A DNA stretch of 64,000 nucleotides from Callaeas wilsoni (GCA_013398955.1 VWPU01008491.1:94261-158260); one strand, 5' to 3'; shown: positions 25,293 to 35,061, counted from the first letter of the stretch. Notes: generated from the sequence alone by a model not told the origin. Program-made: numbers and translations.

Positions 25293-25404
25293 ACATTCCT
25301 TAATTAAATATTTTTATTACTTTTTTAAACTTTTTTTTCCTTTCCTCATTTAAAGCAACCACCCAGGAGCTCGCTACGCCCTCCCTCCATCCCACCTCTC
25401 TGTC

Positions 25405-25500
25405 CGCCTTCCTTCCTTCCTCCCTTCCTCCCTCTCTTCCTTCCCTCCTTCCCTCCTTCCTCCCTCCCCTCTCTCCTCCCCTCCTTCCCTCCCTTCCTCG
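25405..25500 (+). repeat. Imperfect CCTT/CCCT pyrimidine tract (left copy)
   Basis: Irregular runs of TTCC, TCCC and CTCT, almost wholly pyrimidine. It occupies the same place in the left copy of the duplicated upstream segment as the 20-bp array does in the right copy, and probably shows the unexpanded state. Confidence 0.85.
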
Positions 25501-25640
25501 GGCGGAGTTGTCACGGCTTCCGATGAACAGTTCTTAATCAAATATTTTTATTATCTTTATTATTTTTTAACTTTTTTTCTCCTCATTTAAAGCAACCGCC
25601 CTGGTGCTCGCTACGACCTCCCTCCATCCCGCATCTGCCC

Positions 25641-26020
25641 GCCTTCCTTCCTTCCTCTCTCTCTTCCTTCCTTCCTCTCTCTCTTCCTTCCTTCCTCTCT
25701 CTCTTCCTTCCTTCCTCTCTCTCTTCCTTCCTTCCTCTCTCTCTTCCTTCCTTCCTCTCTCTCTTCCTTCCTTCCTCTCTCTCTTCCTTCCTTCCTCTCT
25801 CTCTTCCTTCCTTCCTCTCTCTCTTCCTTCCTTCCTCTCTCTCTTCCTTCCTTCCTCTCTCTCTTCCTTCCTTCCTCTCTCTCTTCCTTCCTTCCTCTCT
25901 CTCTTCCTTCCTTCCTCTCTCTCTTCCTTCCTTCCTCTCTCTCTTCCTTCCTTCCTCTCTCTCTTCCTTCCTTCCTCTCTCTCTTCCTTCCTTCCTCTCT
26001 CTCTTCCTTCCTTCCTCTCT
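25641..26020 (+). repeat. 20-bp pyrimidine minisatellite, about 19 near-perfect copies
   Basis: The unit CTTCCTTCCTTCCTCTCTCT repeats almost without error for 380 bp, ending 239 bp before the MINDY4 start codon. One strand is purely pyrimidine and the other purely purine (GGAA and GAGA blocks), so the tract could form intramolecular triplex DNA, and GGAA arrays are possible ETS-factor targets. Long open frames on both strands here (Arg/Glu/Gly/Lys or Ser/Leu/Pro repeats) are shadows of the repeat. Confidence 0.97.
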
Positions 26021-26208
26021 TCCTTCCTTCCTCCCTCCCTCCATCCCAAATCTCTCTCCGGCTTCCTTCCTTCCTCCCTCCCTCCATCCCTCCCTTCCCA
26101 GGGGGAGGAGTTGTCCCGGCTTCCGATGACATGGTACCCACAGCAACATCCCCGCGGGCTCCGTCCCGCCGCGGCCAGCCCGGGCAGCGGCGATGCCGCC
26201 GGGCTGCC

Positions 26209-26217
26209 ATGGCCTGA
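26209..26217 (+). CDS. Two-codon upstream ORF (Met-Ala-stop), only if the leader covers it
   Basis: An ATG in an excellent context (GCCATGG) is followed by one codon and TGA, 51 bases before and in frame with the MINDY4 start. A second upstream ATG at 26193 opens a frame that overlaps the MINDY4 start in another phase. Either would matter for translation only if transcription starts upstream of about 26190, which the sequence cannot show. Confidence 0.3.
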   Translation: MA

Positions 26218-26259
26218 GCAGCACCCCCGCACCCCAAACCCGCTTTTCGGGGCTCCAAC

Positions 26260-26322
26260 ATGGACAACGCCTTCGTGGAAGAAGTGGCCGCATCACTGGT
26301 GAGAGAGTTTCTCAGTAGAAAG
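26260..26322 (+). CDS. MINDY4: MINDY4 exon 1 (coding part), residues 1-21
   Basis: The exon encodes MDNAFVEEVAASLVREFLSR followed by K and ends in phase 0 at AAG|GTAAAC. The start is chosen because this is where the family begins, the ATG has A at -3 and G at +4 (a good Kozak context), and it sits in a CpG-rich block. With exon 2 the sequence forms a LisH-like helix pair (pattern [21 protein letters not shown] split over the junction), a motif usually linked to dimerisation or microtubule association. The LisH reading is inference from the pattern. Confidence 0.93.
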
Positions 26323-26477
26323 GTAAACTTGTCTCGATTTTCTCCCAGCTGAGCCCCCGGCGGGGATGGCACCGGGGCAAACGGGAAGGATTGGAAAAAC
26401 TCAGGGGTGCTGGGGGACTCGGCGCAGCCCGAACCGAGCTGGGGGCGAAGGCGGGGGGCTCTGGGGTGAGCAGCCGG

Positions 26478-26500
26478 ACTACATCTCCCACAGTGCCCTT
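26478..26500 (+). promoter_or_regulatory. ZNF143/SBS-like motif in intron 1
   Basis: The stretch starting ACTACATCTCCCACAGTGCC resembles the ZNF143 (STAF) binding motif of the ACTACAATTCCCAGCATGC type found in many vertebrate CpG-island promoters. It lies about 155 bp downstream of the exon 1 donor, still in the CpG-rich block. The match is imperfect (several substitutions), so this is a motif call only. Confidence 0.5.
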
Positions 26501-26844
26501 CCTCTGCCGGCGGCGGAGCCGCTTCCTCCGGCTCGGGAGCGGCGCGTCCGCGCTCACACGCGCCTGCGGGGCTTCCAGTTAAACCGAGAAGCGCGCTTTC
26601 AGTTTGGGGGTTCTTGTTGTTTGCCGTTTCAGCTTGTCTTCTTCTTATTCTTCTTAAATTTTTTCTTATTTTCACTCAGGAATTGCCTGTTTTGATGTTG
26701 TCCTTCTGTTTGCAAGAGGCATACAAAGCCTAATTTATTTATTTTTTTTTTAAAGGCAAAAGGTAGCAGTTACAGAGAAACCGGTAACCTGTATTTCCAC
26801 CCCCGCCCCCCCGTTTTCAGTAATAACTCTGCAGAAAACCAAAT

Positions 26845-26868
26845 TTTTTTTTTTTTTTTTTTTTTTTG
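26845..26868 (+). repeat. Poly-T tract in MINDY4 intron 1
   Basis: More than 20 consecutive T followed by GGGGG; possibly a minus-strand retroposon tail, but no retroposon body is recognisable beside it. Confidence 0.9.
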
Positions 26869-27679
26869 GGGGAGAGAATTGAGATAAGGCGAGTAAAGAG
26901 GCCATTGTACCTGTCACAAACTTAATACTGTAAAGGGAATTTTGGACCACACAGGGATGCGGGGGGTGTGGGATTGAGCAGACTGAAAACCACCTTCACA
27001 TTTCCATGTAGCAGTGCCTATTACCTTGTATGTATGTTCAATCCTAAGGAAATGTTGCTGATGTCAGACCCCCAGGGTGAGGAATGAGTTGTCTTATATC
27101 AGAAATTAAACAGCCACTGTCTCATTAAGTGTTACACAAACCTCAATCTCCTGTTCTGCATCCTGTCTCCAAATTCACGTTTTCAAAACAAGGGGCACTG
27201 ATAATCCTTTGTGCTTCTGCTTCCTCCAGATCCTTCATACTCATCAGAGTCTACAGGGATAACAATCCATTATTTACCACGACTTGCCCTTAATTTCATA
27301 AATCTGAGCCAGACACTCTGTCAGCAGAAAAATAAATCCTTTGTTGTGACAATAACTCTTCAAAAGGAAGGAATCAGGGCTTTCTCTCTCAAAATAGTAG
27401 TTGTGTGTTGTACCACTTAAATTAATTTGGGATCCAACTCACAATAAATCAGTCTCTCTCCCCAGAAAGTGAGATGCCCATAGATTTTGTCTCTGAGGTG
27501 CCCATGGGTGCTGACCACAGCCTGAAAGTCGAAGTTTGAAGACCCCAAACCAGCTGATGCTGTGGAGATCTGACTGATTTCCAGCCTGAGGCTGGCTGGA
27601 ATAACTTCAGCTCAGAATAACTTTCATACAGACCATCAGTCTTAGGAGGCTGTTTAGCAGCTGAAGTCACCTGCAGAGA

Positions 27680-28112
27680 GGTTTTTGTTTTTCTGTGTCC
27701 AGCAATTTCCATCTCACGTAGCTACCTTAATTATTTTCACGTTATTTGGGGGGTTACCTGGTTGCAAATAGCTGCCATCCACAAGTTTCATCTCACACCT
27801 GACAAAACTGAGAGTAAAAGGTTTGGTAGCTGACACTTTTTTCTTCTCAGGGTTTGAAGAAAACCATCACCACCATGGNTGGTTTTCTATGTTCAGCAAT
27901 TTCCATCTCATGTAGCCACCTTAATTATTTTCACGTCCGTGGGCTGTCATAATTCAATATTGTACCATTACAGCACAGCTTTTGGGGGGTTACCTGGTTA
28001 CAAATAGCTGCCATCCACAAGTTTCATCCCACACCTGACAAAACTGAGAGTAAAAGGTTTGGTAGCTGACACTTTTTTCTTCTCAGGGTTTGAAGAAAAC
28101 CATCACCACCAT
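27680..28112 (+). repeat. Direct duplication of intron 1/exon 2 boundary
   Basis: About 27680-27878 and 27880-28112 are copies of the same segment (polypyrimidine tract, acceptor and start of exon 2), a few percent different. The right copy has about 48 extra bases near 27937-27984 that the left copy lacks. The copies meet at the only ambiguous base in the window (27879). Confidence 0.9.
27851..27878 (+). pseudogene. MINDY4: Partial duplicate of MINDY4 exon 2, cut at an N
   Basis: The first 28 bases of exon 2 (through the codons for TTM and one base) recur here with the same upstream acceptor and intron sequence, then stop at the single N at 27879. No donor follows, so it cannot act as an exon. 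It is either an assembly join (false duplication from the second haplotype) or a truncated tandem duplicate. Confidence 0.85.
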
Positions 28113-28206
28113 GGACCGGGAGCTTCCCCGTTCTGCACTCAGCATCAATAACAGGAATGAGCTCCGGAATGTCCTGCACCTGCACTCCTTGTACAAACAG
28201 AACAAG
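28087..28206 (+). CDS. MINDY4: MINDY4 exon 2, residues 22-61
   Basis: Forty codons, phase 0 at both ends, acceptor TTCTTCTCAG and donor AAG|GTGAGG. The product runs [20 protein letters not shown] and continues through an [12 protein letters not shown] segment to YKQNK. It completes the LisH-like motif and begins the conserved N-terminal region of MINDY4. A truncated second copy of this exon lies 236 bp upstream (27851-27878). Confidence 0.95.
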
Positions 28207-28913
28207 GTGAGGGAGTACCTGGTGCTTCCCAAATTGTAGAAGCATCCATGCCCGTTTCTATTTGCAGCTTTATGTTTGGCACAGCAGAGGAAAATTACAC
28301 TTCTAGTATTTATTATCCTTGGAAATGCAATATAGACAGTTCGTTCATGACTTGAAGCACCACAATGCTTTTGGTATCTTCATTTCAGTCTATAAGTGTC
28401 ACTTCAAAAAACCCTGTCCCAGTCCAGAAAAGGTGCATTCTAGCACAGTTACCACTCTTTGGAATATTTAGCTAAAATGGGAGTCAGAAATCACTGTGAC
28501 AGGTTGTTTTTCTGTGTCATGCTTCCTTCACTTAACACAGCGGCACCTTCGAGCTCTTGGCATTCTCTAGCTGCCATCTTCCAGTCCCCTGGATTGTTTG
28601 TACAATCTAGCACAGTTACCACACTTTGGAATGTTTAGCTAAAATGGGAGTCAGAAATCACTGTGACAGGTTGTTTTTCTGTGTCATGCTTCCTTCACTT
28701 AACACAGCGGCACCTTCGAGCTCTTGGCATTCTCTAGCTGCCATCTTCCAGTCCCTGGATTGTTTGTACAGTTGCTCCTGGGATACACCCACAGGTGACT
28801 CTAGGAAACAGTTCAAATGTTCAGGTGCTGTACAGTGTAAAAATAATGCCCTGCAGCCAGACTAACGCAGCGTTTCAATAGTCACCGAGAACTTTATTTC
28901 TCTTTTTGGCTAG
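28207..28913 (+). other. MINDY4: MINDY4 intron 2
   Basis: 707 bp, about half of it the 167-bp tandem duplication. Confidence 0.92.
28439..28771 (+). repeat. Tandem duplication in MINDY4 intron 2, 167-bp period
   Basis: 28439-28605 is repeated head-to-tail at 28606-28771, both starting TCTAGCACAGTTACCAC and ending near GGATTGTTTGTACA. Only a handful of differences are visible, including a C in a CCCC/CCC run. This implies a recent tandem duplication or a collapse error. Confidence 0.93.
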
Positions 28914-29116
28914 GCAAAGGAGAACCCACTGAAAACACTGCTTGAAATTATTGCTAATTATTTCCTGGAGCACCGTGGGGCTTCCAGGAGCAGTGGCTCC
29001 AGCTCTGCTCTGTCAGCTCCTCAGAGTAAGAGCTCAGCATCCCACCCACCCGACCTCCCGGATGAGGATCCTGGGAATGCCAATGCACTGGATGAAAGCA
29101 AAACTCAGGCCTCCAG
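28914..29116 (+). CDS. MINDY4: MINDY4 exon 3, residues 62-129 (last codon split)
   Basis: Acceptor GGCTAG, donor CCAG|GTACAG, phase 0 in and phase 2 out. It starts AKENPLKTLLEIIANYFLEH, a conserved helical stretch, then passes into a Ser/Pro/Asp-rich segment (SSGSSSALSAPQ, then HPPDLPDEDPGNANALDES) that looks disordered. The split Arg codon (AG|G) is completed by exon 4. Confidence 0.94.
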
Positions 29117-29972
29117 GTACAGTCTGATTTATTTCTCTTTGCCCTGTGTATTCACTTATTTTTTCTTAATTAAAGGAGATAGTGTTAAATGTTTTATCAT
29201 TTGTATCTTCAGCTCGACTATGTTTTGTTAGTTATCCTCGTAACACAACACTTAACTTTCCAGATTATTAAAATCTCCTGTGCAAGACACCCTTCAAAAT
29301 GATCTTTTATGTTCCCTGCCAATTATGAAGAGTGATAACCTCAATTACATCTTTCAGTCACTGAAGCACATCGAAATAGGACATTTTATGCCTTTTACAT
29401 GGGAAATACTCAAATTGAAGCAGGTTTGGAGGTAAAACAAACCACCTGTGCTCAAACTACAGGTATATTCATGCCTTACGTAGGCAAAAGCAAGCTTGAC
29501 TGTCCTAAATTCAATGTTACAAGTAGTGTAGGTTCAGACCTTGCAGAATACCTGAAAATAGCATGTAACCAAGTTTTTCATTGGTACTTCAAAGGGGATT
29601 AACAGACCTGTACTTCCATAGAAAGCTTTTAAAATGGGCACAGAAGTGTAATTCAGCTTCCCAGCCTCCACCCTCAGGGAATTAACCAGGTTTTGTTCTT
29701 TATCCTAAATGCAACATGCTCAAAGCAGCCAAGTCTGAGCATCAGTGCATGGAAAAAACCCATGAAGTCATTTCTTATAGGGGAAGAAAGCCAAGATATT
29801 TTAAGTTGAGCTCAGAAGCAATACTTGAAAAGGTGGCAGTGCAAAAGATTTTTGCCCCTTTTCCTTTTTTTCTTCCTCTTTTTTTTTTGTCCCTTTTTCT
29901 TTCCGTTTTATGGATCTTTCCCGCAGAGGAGTCCCTGACACTGCTCTGGGAGGGCACAGCAGTGCCCAGCAG

Positions 29973-30215
29973 TGTTAACACTGGAAGGCACCTTAAAGAT
30001 CATCTCATTCCATCCCCTTCTTCTATCCCAGGTTGCTCCAAGCCCTGTCCAACCTGGCCTTGACACTTCCAAGGATCCAGGAGTGGCCACAGCTGCTCTG
30101 GGCACCCTGTGCCAGGGCCTCCCCACCCTCCCAGGGAAGAATTTCTACCCAGTATCCCACCTAACCCTGCCTTCTTGTTGTTTAAAGCCATCAGCCCTTG
30201 TCCTGTGGCTGCAGA
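29973..30215 (-). mobile_element. CR1 3' fragment (minus), tail missing
   Basis: GATCATCTCATTCCATCC, CAAGCCCTGTCCAACCTGGC, GTGCCAGGGCCTCCCCACCC, GTCCTGTGG. In MINDY4 intron 3. The usual CR1 octamer tail is absent at its left edge. Confidence 0.92.
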
Positions 30216-31145
30216 GTTGAGTTAACACAGATTATTGAGGGCAGGTTGTAAGGTTGGCTCAGCCACGTTCTTTTTCAGCCCACAAACTGAACCAGTCAGG
30301 GAAACACCACAGCCAAGCACAGCTCTGGATCATCCTCAGCATTGCCATCCCCTCCGGGCAAGGGAAAACCAGGGATTGCCAAGGTCAGCCAGCCAGTGCC
30401 TGAAATTGCTTTTAATTTCAACTACCTGGGTAATTTTTAACAATGCTTTCAGGGGTCAGGGTTTAATCAGACAGGACTGATTTCGTATTAACAAGTCTGC
30501 TTTCCTTTTAACTTGCCTCTTGGAGGTTTGTGTGAGTGTCTGTAACTTAAAACAGTCTCAAAGCCAGCACCCCTTGGCAATGAGGGGTTACGTGGGGCTG
30601 GGTGAGGAGTAGGAATCCTTGCTTTTCCCGATGATTCCAGGGACAGGTCCCGCTCCCAGAGGCTGATTAGGCTCCCTTCAGTTTACATACACAGCACGAG
30701 GCACGCTCCTGGAAAAATGGGTGAAATAAAAGGAACATTTCTGTGGCACCAGATGTTTCAACTTACGGAGTTGCTTTACAATGAATTAGGATGGAGGAAA
30801 ATGTCTCAGAGTGAAAAACAAGTTCAGGGACTTGTTTCCGTGTATTAAGGAAGGCGAGTATTTTTGGGTTACACAGAACATAATTTTATAAATGGACACA
30901 GAACTGGGAAGTACTCAGTAAAATAATTTCCATCACAAAAGCACTTTTCTTTTTGGACTAAAGTAAGTGTTCTGCAGCTGAACAAAGAGTGAGAGGGGTC
31001 AGCAGAGTCAGTCTAAGTTACAGGAGGACAGCAAAAGCGTTAACAGATTTTCAAACAGATGGAGAAGGAAGGGAAACTGCTGGTTGTAGCTTAGCACCTG
31101 TCTGATATAACATATAAATTGTACTTTCTACTGTGATATACAGTC

Positions 31146-31400
31146 ATGCAATCACAGAATGGTTTGGGCTGGAAGGGACCAAAAAGATCATCTCATTCCA
31201 ACCCCCTGCCATGGGCAGGGACATCTTCCCCTACCCCAGGCTGCTCCAAGCCCTGTCCAGCCTGGCCTTGGCCATTTCCAGGGATGGGGCAGCCACAGCT
31301 TCTCTAGGAAATCTGTGCCAGGGCCTCCCCACCCTCACAGGGAAGAATTTCTCCCTAATATCTAATGTAAATTTCCCCTCTTTCAGTTTGAACCCATTTT
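31146..31400 (-). mobile_element. CR1 3' fragment (minus)
   Basis: AATCACAGAATGGTTTGGGC, CCATGGGCAGGGACATCTTC, CAAGCCCTGTCCAGCCTGGC. In MINDY4 intron 3, about 260 bp before exon 4. Confidence 0.95.
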
Positions 31401-31660
31401 ACATCAAAATAAGAAAGCATGGGATGTGTTACCCATACTGTAACCAGTTGTGACACATAATAATGATACTGAAATAATGTATTATTTCTGAAGTCCTGAA
31501 GTCCTACATCCAGGTGTTTAAGTGAAAAGTGACTGCATTTGATTACCACTTTGAGATAAAAAGTTACTTAATTTGACAGCAGGTCTTTAATTAGCTGGAT
31601 TTATAAATTCTATTGTGCATTACTTTGCTGTTTCAAGCTTTTCCTCTTTCTTCCTTCTAG

Positions 31661-31919
31661 GTATGACATTGAGAATCCACTGGATAAAATCCCTCCAGCC
31701 AGAAAACATCAGCACAGAAGTGAAAAATGCCACGCAGGGACAGCCCACAGCAGTAACTTACCCTGTGCTTGGGACAAGAAGTTAAAAGACAGTCAAGAGG
31801 ATTTAAAAGCAGCTCTGATTTCTGAGGAGCTGAAATCCACAGGGAAGGAGAAGTCCAGGCCCAGGACTGGTCTCGTTGCCAGGGGAATGATGGCTGGACC
31901 AGTAGCAAGTCCACCAGAG
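31661..31919 (+). CDS. MINDY4: MINDY4 exon 4, residues 129-215
   Basis: Acceptor TTCCTTCTAG, donor GAG|GTGATT; one base completes the split Arg and the exon leaves in phase 0. Begins YDIENPLDKIPPARKHQHRS and ends in the recognisable family block RTGLVARGMMAGPVASPPE, which resembles a matching Gly-Met-Met block in mammalian MINDY4. The middle is poorly conserved, charged and probably unstructured. CR1 copies lie in the intron on its left. Confidence 0.94.
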
Positions 31920-32942
31920 GTGATTCCCAACACTTAACAAAATATTTGGCTTGCCCATGGATTTTATGTCCAGCCTGCTGGGATAAAAATCATTTGCAAA
32001 TAATGTTCAAATGACTTCTGCATGTTAATCCATTAAATCTGCAGGCTGAAAAGATGTGGTAAGTTAGGGAAATTGTTCAGCTTAATTCAGAATTTCAGAT
32101 ACAACCACTGCAGGCAGCTACCCCTTGCATGTCTGTGATCTCAGGTCACTGAATTCCTTTATAAATCTTACCCATTTTTGAAACCTCTTGACAGATTTGG
32201 TTTTCCATTCTCCTATGAAAGTTGTTTTTTTACCTTCACGGTGTCTGTTTTACTCTGGTTTTTCCAAGGCCCCACATTTAATCAGTAGCAGTTTGGAATT
32301 GAAAATTGCTTTCAGTTGGAAATATGTTTCTGAACTGACCAAATCAGACCGTATTCCATCAAGAAGTGCTTTCAAAGCACAGTTAAAAAATTCTTGGCTA
32401 TTTTTTTTCCTTTTATGCTTCTTTTATATAGAATATACAAACAGGGACTTTTCCAATGTAAAATTAATCTTGTAATAATGAGAAATTAAAATATTTAACG
32501 ATGACATTTAGATAGTACTGGAGACCATATGGAAGTTAAATGAATTAGCTGGATATTTATAAATATCTCTGATTTAGAAATAAAGACTAGATACCTGTAG
32601 TGGTAAATAGCAGTAAAATATCTTATATGTCTTGATTTCCTGAGCTGGATACAATCCCAAAATTAAGCTCTTAGGTGGTAGTTTCTTGTTGTTGTTGGTA
32701 AAATCATGGAAAACTTGTTTTGATGGTAGGTAGTATCTTTAATACTGGTCAGATTTTAAGTGGAAGTGTTTGTCTTATTTATTATTGATTTTTCACAAAA
32801 TCTGATCTACTCTATAAGTTGATTCCTAAAAACAAATGAATAGGTTAGCCCAGAAATCAGTGCTGGAGCTTTCCTTCGCTTTTTGCATTTCTTTAAAGGT
32901 GGTAGAATTTTCATCTGTGGCTTTCGTGGCACTTATTTCCAG
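31920..32942 (+). other. MINDY4: MINDY4 intron 4
   Basis: 1023 bp of AT-rich unique sequence; no repeat recognised. Confidence 0.9.
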
Positions 32943-33361
32943 GACCCCCAAAAAAGGAGGCTTTCCAAACGGTCCACGAGCATCAGCAGCGCAGCACAGC
33001 TCAGGAGTGACGAGCACGACGAGCACGACCCGAGCGTCCCAAGCACTGACTGTCAGGAAGGCAAAGCATCTCCAACCAAATCAAACGTGGGATTTGCATC
33101 AAAGGCTGTGCCGAGCTCCCACACCGGCTCTGCCTCTGAAAAACCAAGGAGCAGCCCCAAAGATCCGGATGACTTTTTTTCCAGGCTGCTGTCTGAGAGA
33201 GAGAGGGCCAAGCCAGAAGAAAGGAAATCTCTTCCGAGCTCTGGTGCGGACAGCAGTGAAAAAAGCCTTAAAGTGAGTGCCCCTCACAGACACTCAGGGG
33301 CTGGGAGAGAAAAGAAGGAAAGATCCCTCAAGAAAACGGAGAGTCGGTTGTCAGGTCACAG
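32943..33361 (+). CDS. MINDY4: MINDY4 exon 5, long variable linker, residues 216-355
   Basis: The longest exon here (419 nt), acceptor TTATTTCCAG and donor CACAG|GTGAGA, phase 0 in and phase 2 out. It encodes DPQKRRLSKRSTSISSAAQL, then an Asp/Glu/His stretch (SDEHDEHDPSVPS), then Ser/Lys/Glu-rich low-complexity sequence including DDFFSRLLSERERAKPEE. I see no globular domain. Assignment rests on the unbroken frame, both splice sites and a weak match of its first residues to the human linker, so the family link is weaker here than in other exons. This frame opens in the intron and stops 2 bases past the donor. Confidence 0.88.
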
Positions 33362-34363
33362 GTGAGAGTATTTCTGGGAATATTATGCTAAACCAGACTT
33401 TTTATTATTGTTCTGCAGTATTTCATAATGATGTAAAAGTTTTAGAAGTGTCTCCTTCTGTGAGCTCCGAATATATATTTTTGGCTTTTCTCTCTCTTAT
33501 ATTCTTAATTGACCTTTTTTAATTTTTTTTTTTCTGAGTGAAATTTAAGAGTGAGAGGAGTGGCATTTTGTTTATTTATACACTAAAACTGCAGCCAGAT
33601 TTCTTTAAATTATTATCGCTATTTTGTTTTCCAGTTTAATTTCTTATAAATCTGAGATACCCTGTGTGGAGGCCCTGTTGAGAAGGAAGCAGTTATACGT
33701 TAGGTCTCTCCACATTTATTTTAGGGGCTGTGGGAGTTATCAAACTGGGGATCTGCTGGAGCTGCAGATGGACCAGGAGTGGCACTTGCTTCCTATCTGG
33801 AACCAAAAATCAACTGAAGAAGAGCTGCCAGCATTACATAGTGCATTGGCTGGCTTAATCTGTAAAAGATTACTGTGTAATAGGCCAAAGTACTACAGTC
33901 TAAAGTCTTGAAACTCTGATTTTATACAGTTTGACTGAGCCTATAAGATACTGCTGCCCCATCACTTCATGCTGTCCACTCTCAGGATGGTTTTGTACCT
34001 CGCACTCAGCATTAATTGAAGTAGAGAAGAGAGAGCTTCAGAGGCCTTTAGCAGCTGCTCAGCAAAGCTGAGAATATTGGGTGTATTGCTGGTATTTGGT
34101 AATCAGTGAATGTGCAGCTCATTATGGATGAGCCTCAGAGGCATGGTGGACTGGATGGAATTCTTTGGGAAGACTGTTGCAAAAAACCAGTAAAAAACTC
34201 TGCTAGAAACCTCGCTTGTTAACGGCTGGGTCCTGCACTGGGGTCACAGCAATCCCAGCCAGCACTGCAGGCTTGGGAAGAGTGGCTGGAAAGCTGCCCA
34301 GTGGGAAAGGGCCTGAAGGTGCTGGGACAGTGGCCAAATGTGAGCCAGGGGTGCCCAGGTGGG

Positions 34364-35061
34364 TGTTACGAATGGATGGGAGTGTTTTAGCTGAGTCTCT
34401 GCCTTTTGCCCGGGCCTCTGGCAGCAGGTAGGAGCTGTATTGGGGTGGCCAGAACCTCAAAACCCACTTTTGCTCGCGAGTTCTTTAATAATGGCTGATT
34501 CTGTCTATTATAGAATGAAGTATGTATCTAATAGACACAAAACCAACAGACATAAGACTTAAACCGAACTATACTACACAGGAATAAGAATAAAAAGAAA
34601 CTACCAGTAGATATATACAGCGCAAGGTTAAAGGTACCATTAATTTTACAGCTAGAGAAGAAATAAGAAAACTTAGGATCCAATGTACCTTACCATCCAA
34701 TTGTTGGTGGGGCACACCTCGAGATCCTTTCCCTCAATTCCCAGGAAAGTAACCGCGGAATCTGCGTCCAAACTCCGGGGAGAAGTCCCCCACACTCTCA
34801 GGGTGTGTGTGTAGAAGGCTTCTGCCTCCATGATACCTCATGTGTCTTTTATAGTTTGTAAAACAGTGTCTCTCAGTCAAGAATATCTCTGTTATCTCTT
34901 TCCACATCTGCTCCCCAGACTAAGATGTTGATTCTTAGCTGGTGCTTGAGCCCTTTTGGTTCCAGAGATGAGCCCTTGCTGGGCCTTTCAGCCCTGGGTT
35001 ATCTCTTCCATATCTGCACCAACCATCAGTGGTAGAGATGGAGAGGATATGTCCTGGCACC
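34364..35061 (-). mobile_element. Probable solo ERV LTR of a second family, inserted in the same CR1
   Basis: CR1 sequence stops at 34363 and resumes at 35062, with GTGGG on both sides (34359-34363 and 35062-35066), a likely 5-bp target duplication. Read on the minus strand the insert has a TATA-like ACTATAAAAGACAC and, further on, ATTATTAAAGAACTCGCGAG (a polyadenylation-signal-like box), and ends ...TTCGTAACA, as expected for an LTR. The TG at the other end is off by one or two bases, so that boundary is approximate. Confidence 0.6.

Larger units (their letters stand above)
25290..26130 (+). repeat. Duplicated upstream segment bracketing the pyrimidine arrays
   Basis: Left copy 25290-25530 and right copy about 25531-26130 share, in order, a TTAAT.AAATATTTTTATTA block, CATTTAAAGCAACC, GCTCGCTACG, CCTCCCTCCATCCC, a pyrimidine tract and GGAGTTGTC.CGGCTTCCGATGA. 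The copies differ mainly in array length. The right copy abuts the CpG-rich promoter. Confidence 0.88.
26130..26590 (+). promoter_or_regulatory. MINDY4: CpG-rich promoter / first-exon region of MINDY4
   Basis: GC- and CpG-rich sequence begins just after the pyrimidine repeats and continues about 330 bp past the start codon into intron 1, in sharp contrast to AT-rich flanks. It holds GCCGCGG, several GGCGG boxes and a CTTCCTCCGG element that resembles an ETS site on the minus strand. I see no TATA box near the ATG, so a dispersed CpG-island promoter is likely. The transcription start cannot be fixed from sequence. Confidence 0.75.
26323..28086 (+). other. MINDY4: MINDY4 intron 1
   Basis: Starts inside the CpG-rich block, then poly-T, then the duplicated exon 2 boundary with the single N. 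Donor GTAAAC, acceptor TTCTCAG. Confidence 0.9.
29117..31660 (+). other. MINDY4: MINDY4 intron 3
   Basis: 2544 bp with two minus-strand CR1 fragments; otherwise unique. Confidence 0.92.

Noticed and set aside
25567..26675. Frames of 221-354 aa on both strands, rich in Arg/Glu/Gly/Lys or Ser/Leu/Pro
   Set aside because: They are translations of the 20-bp repeat (20-residue period) and exist on both strands; no gene signals.
32836..33276. 146-aa + frame overlapping exon 5
   Set aside because: A shadow frame; the spliced MINDY4 frame (32943-33361) explains the region with correct phases.
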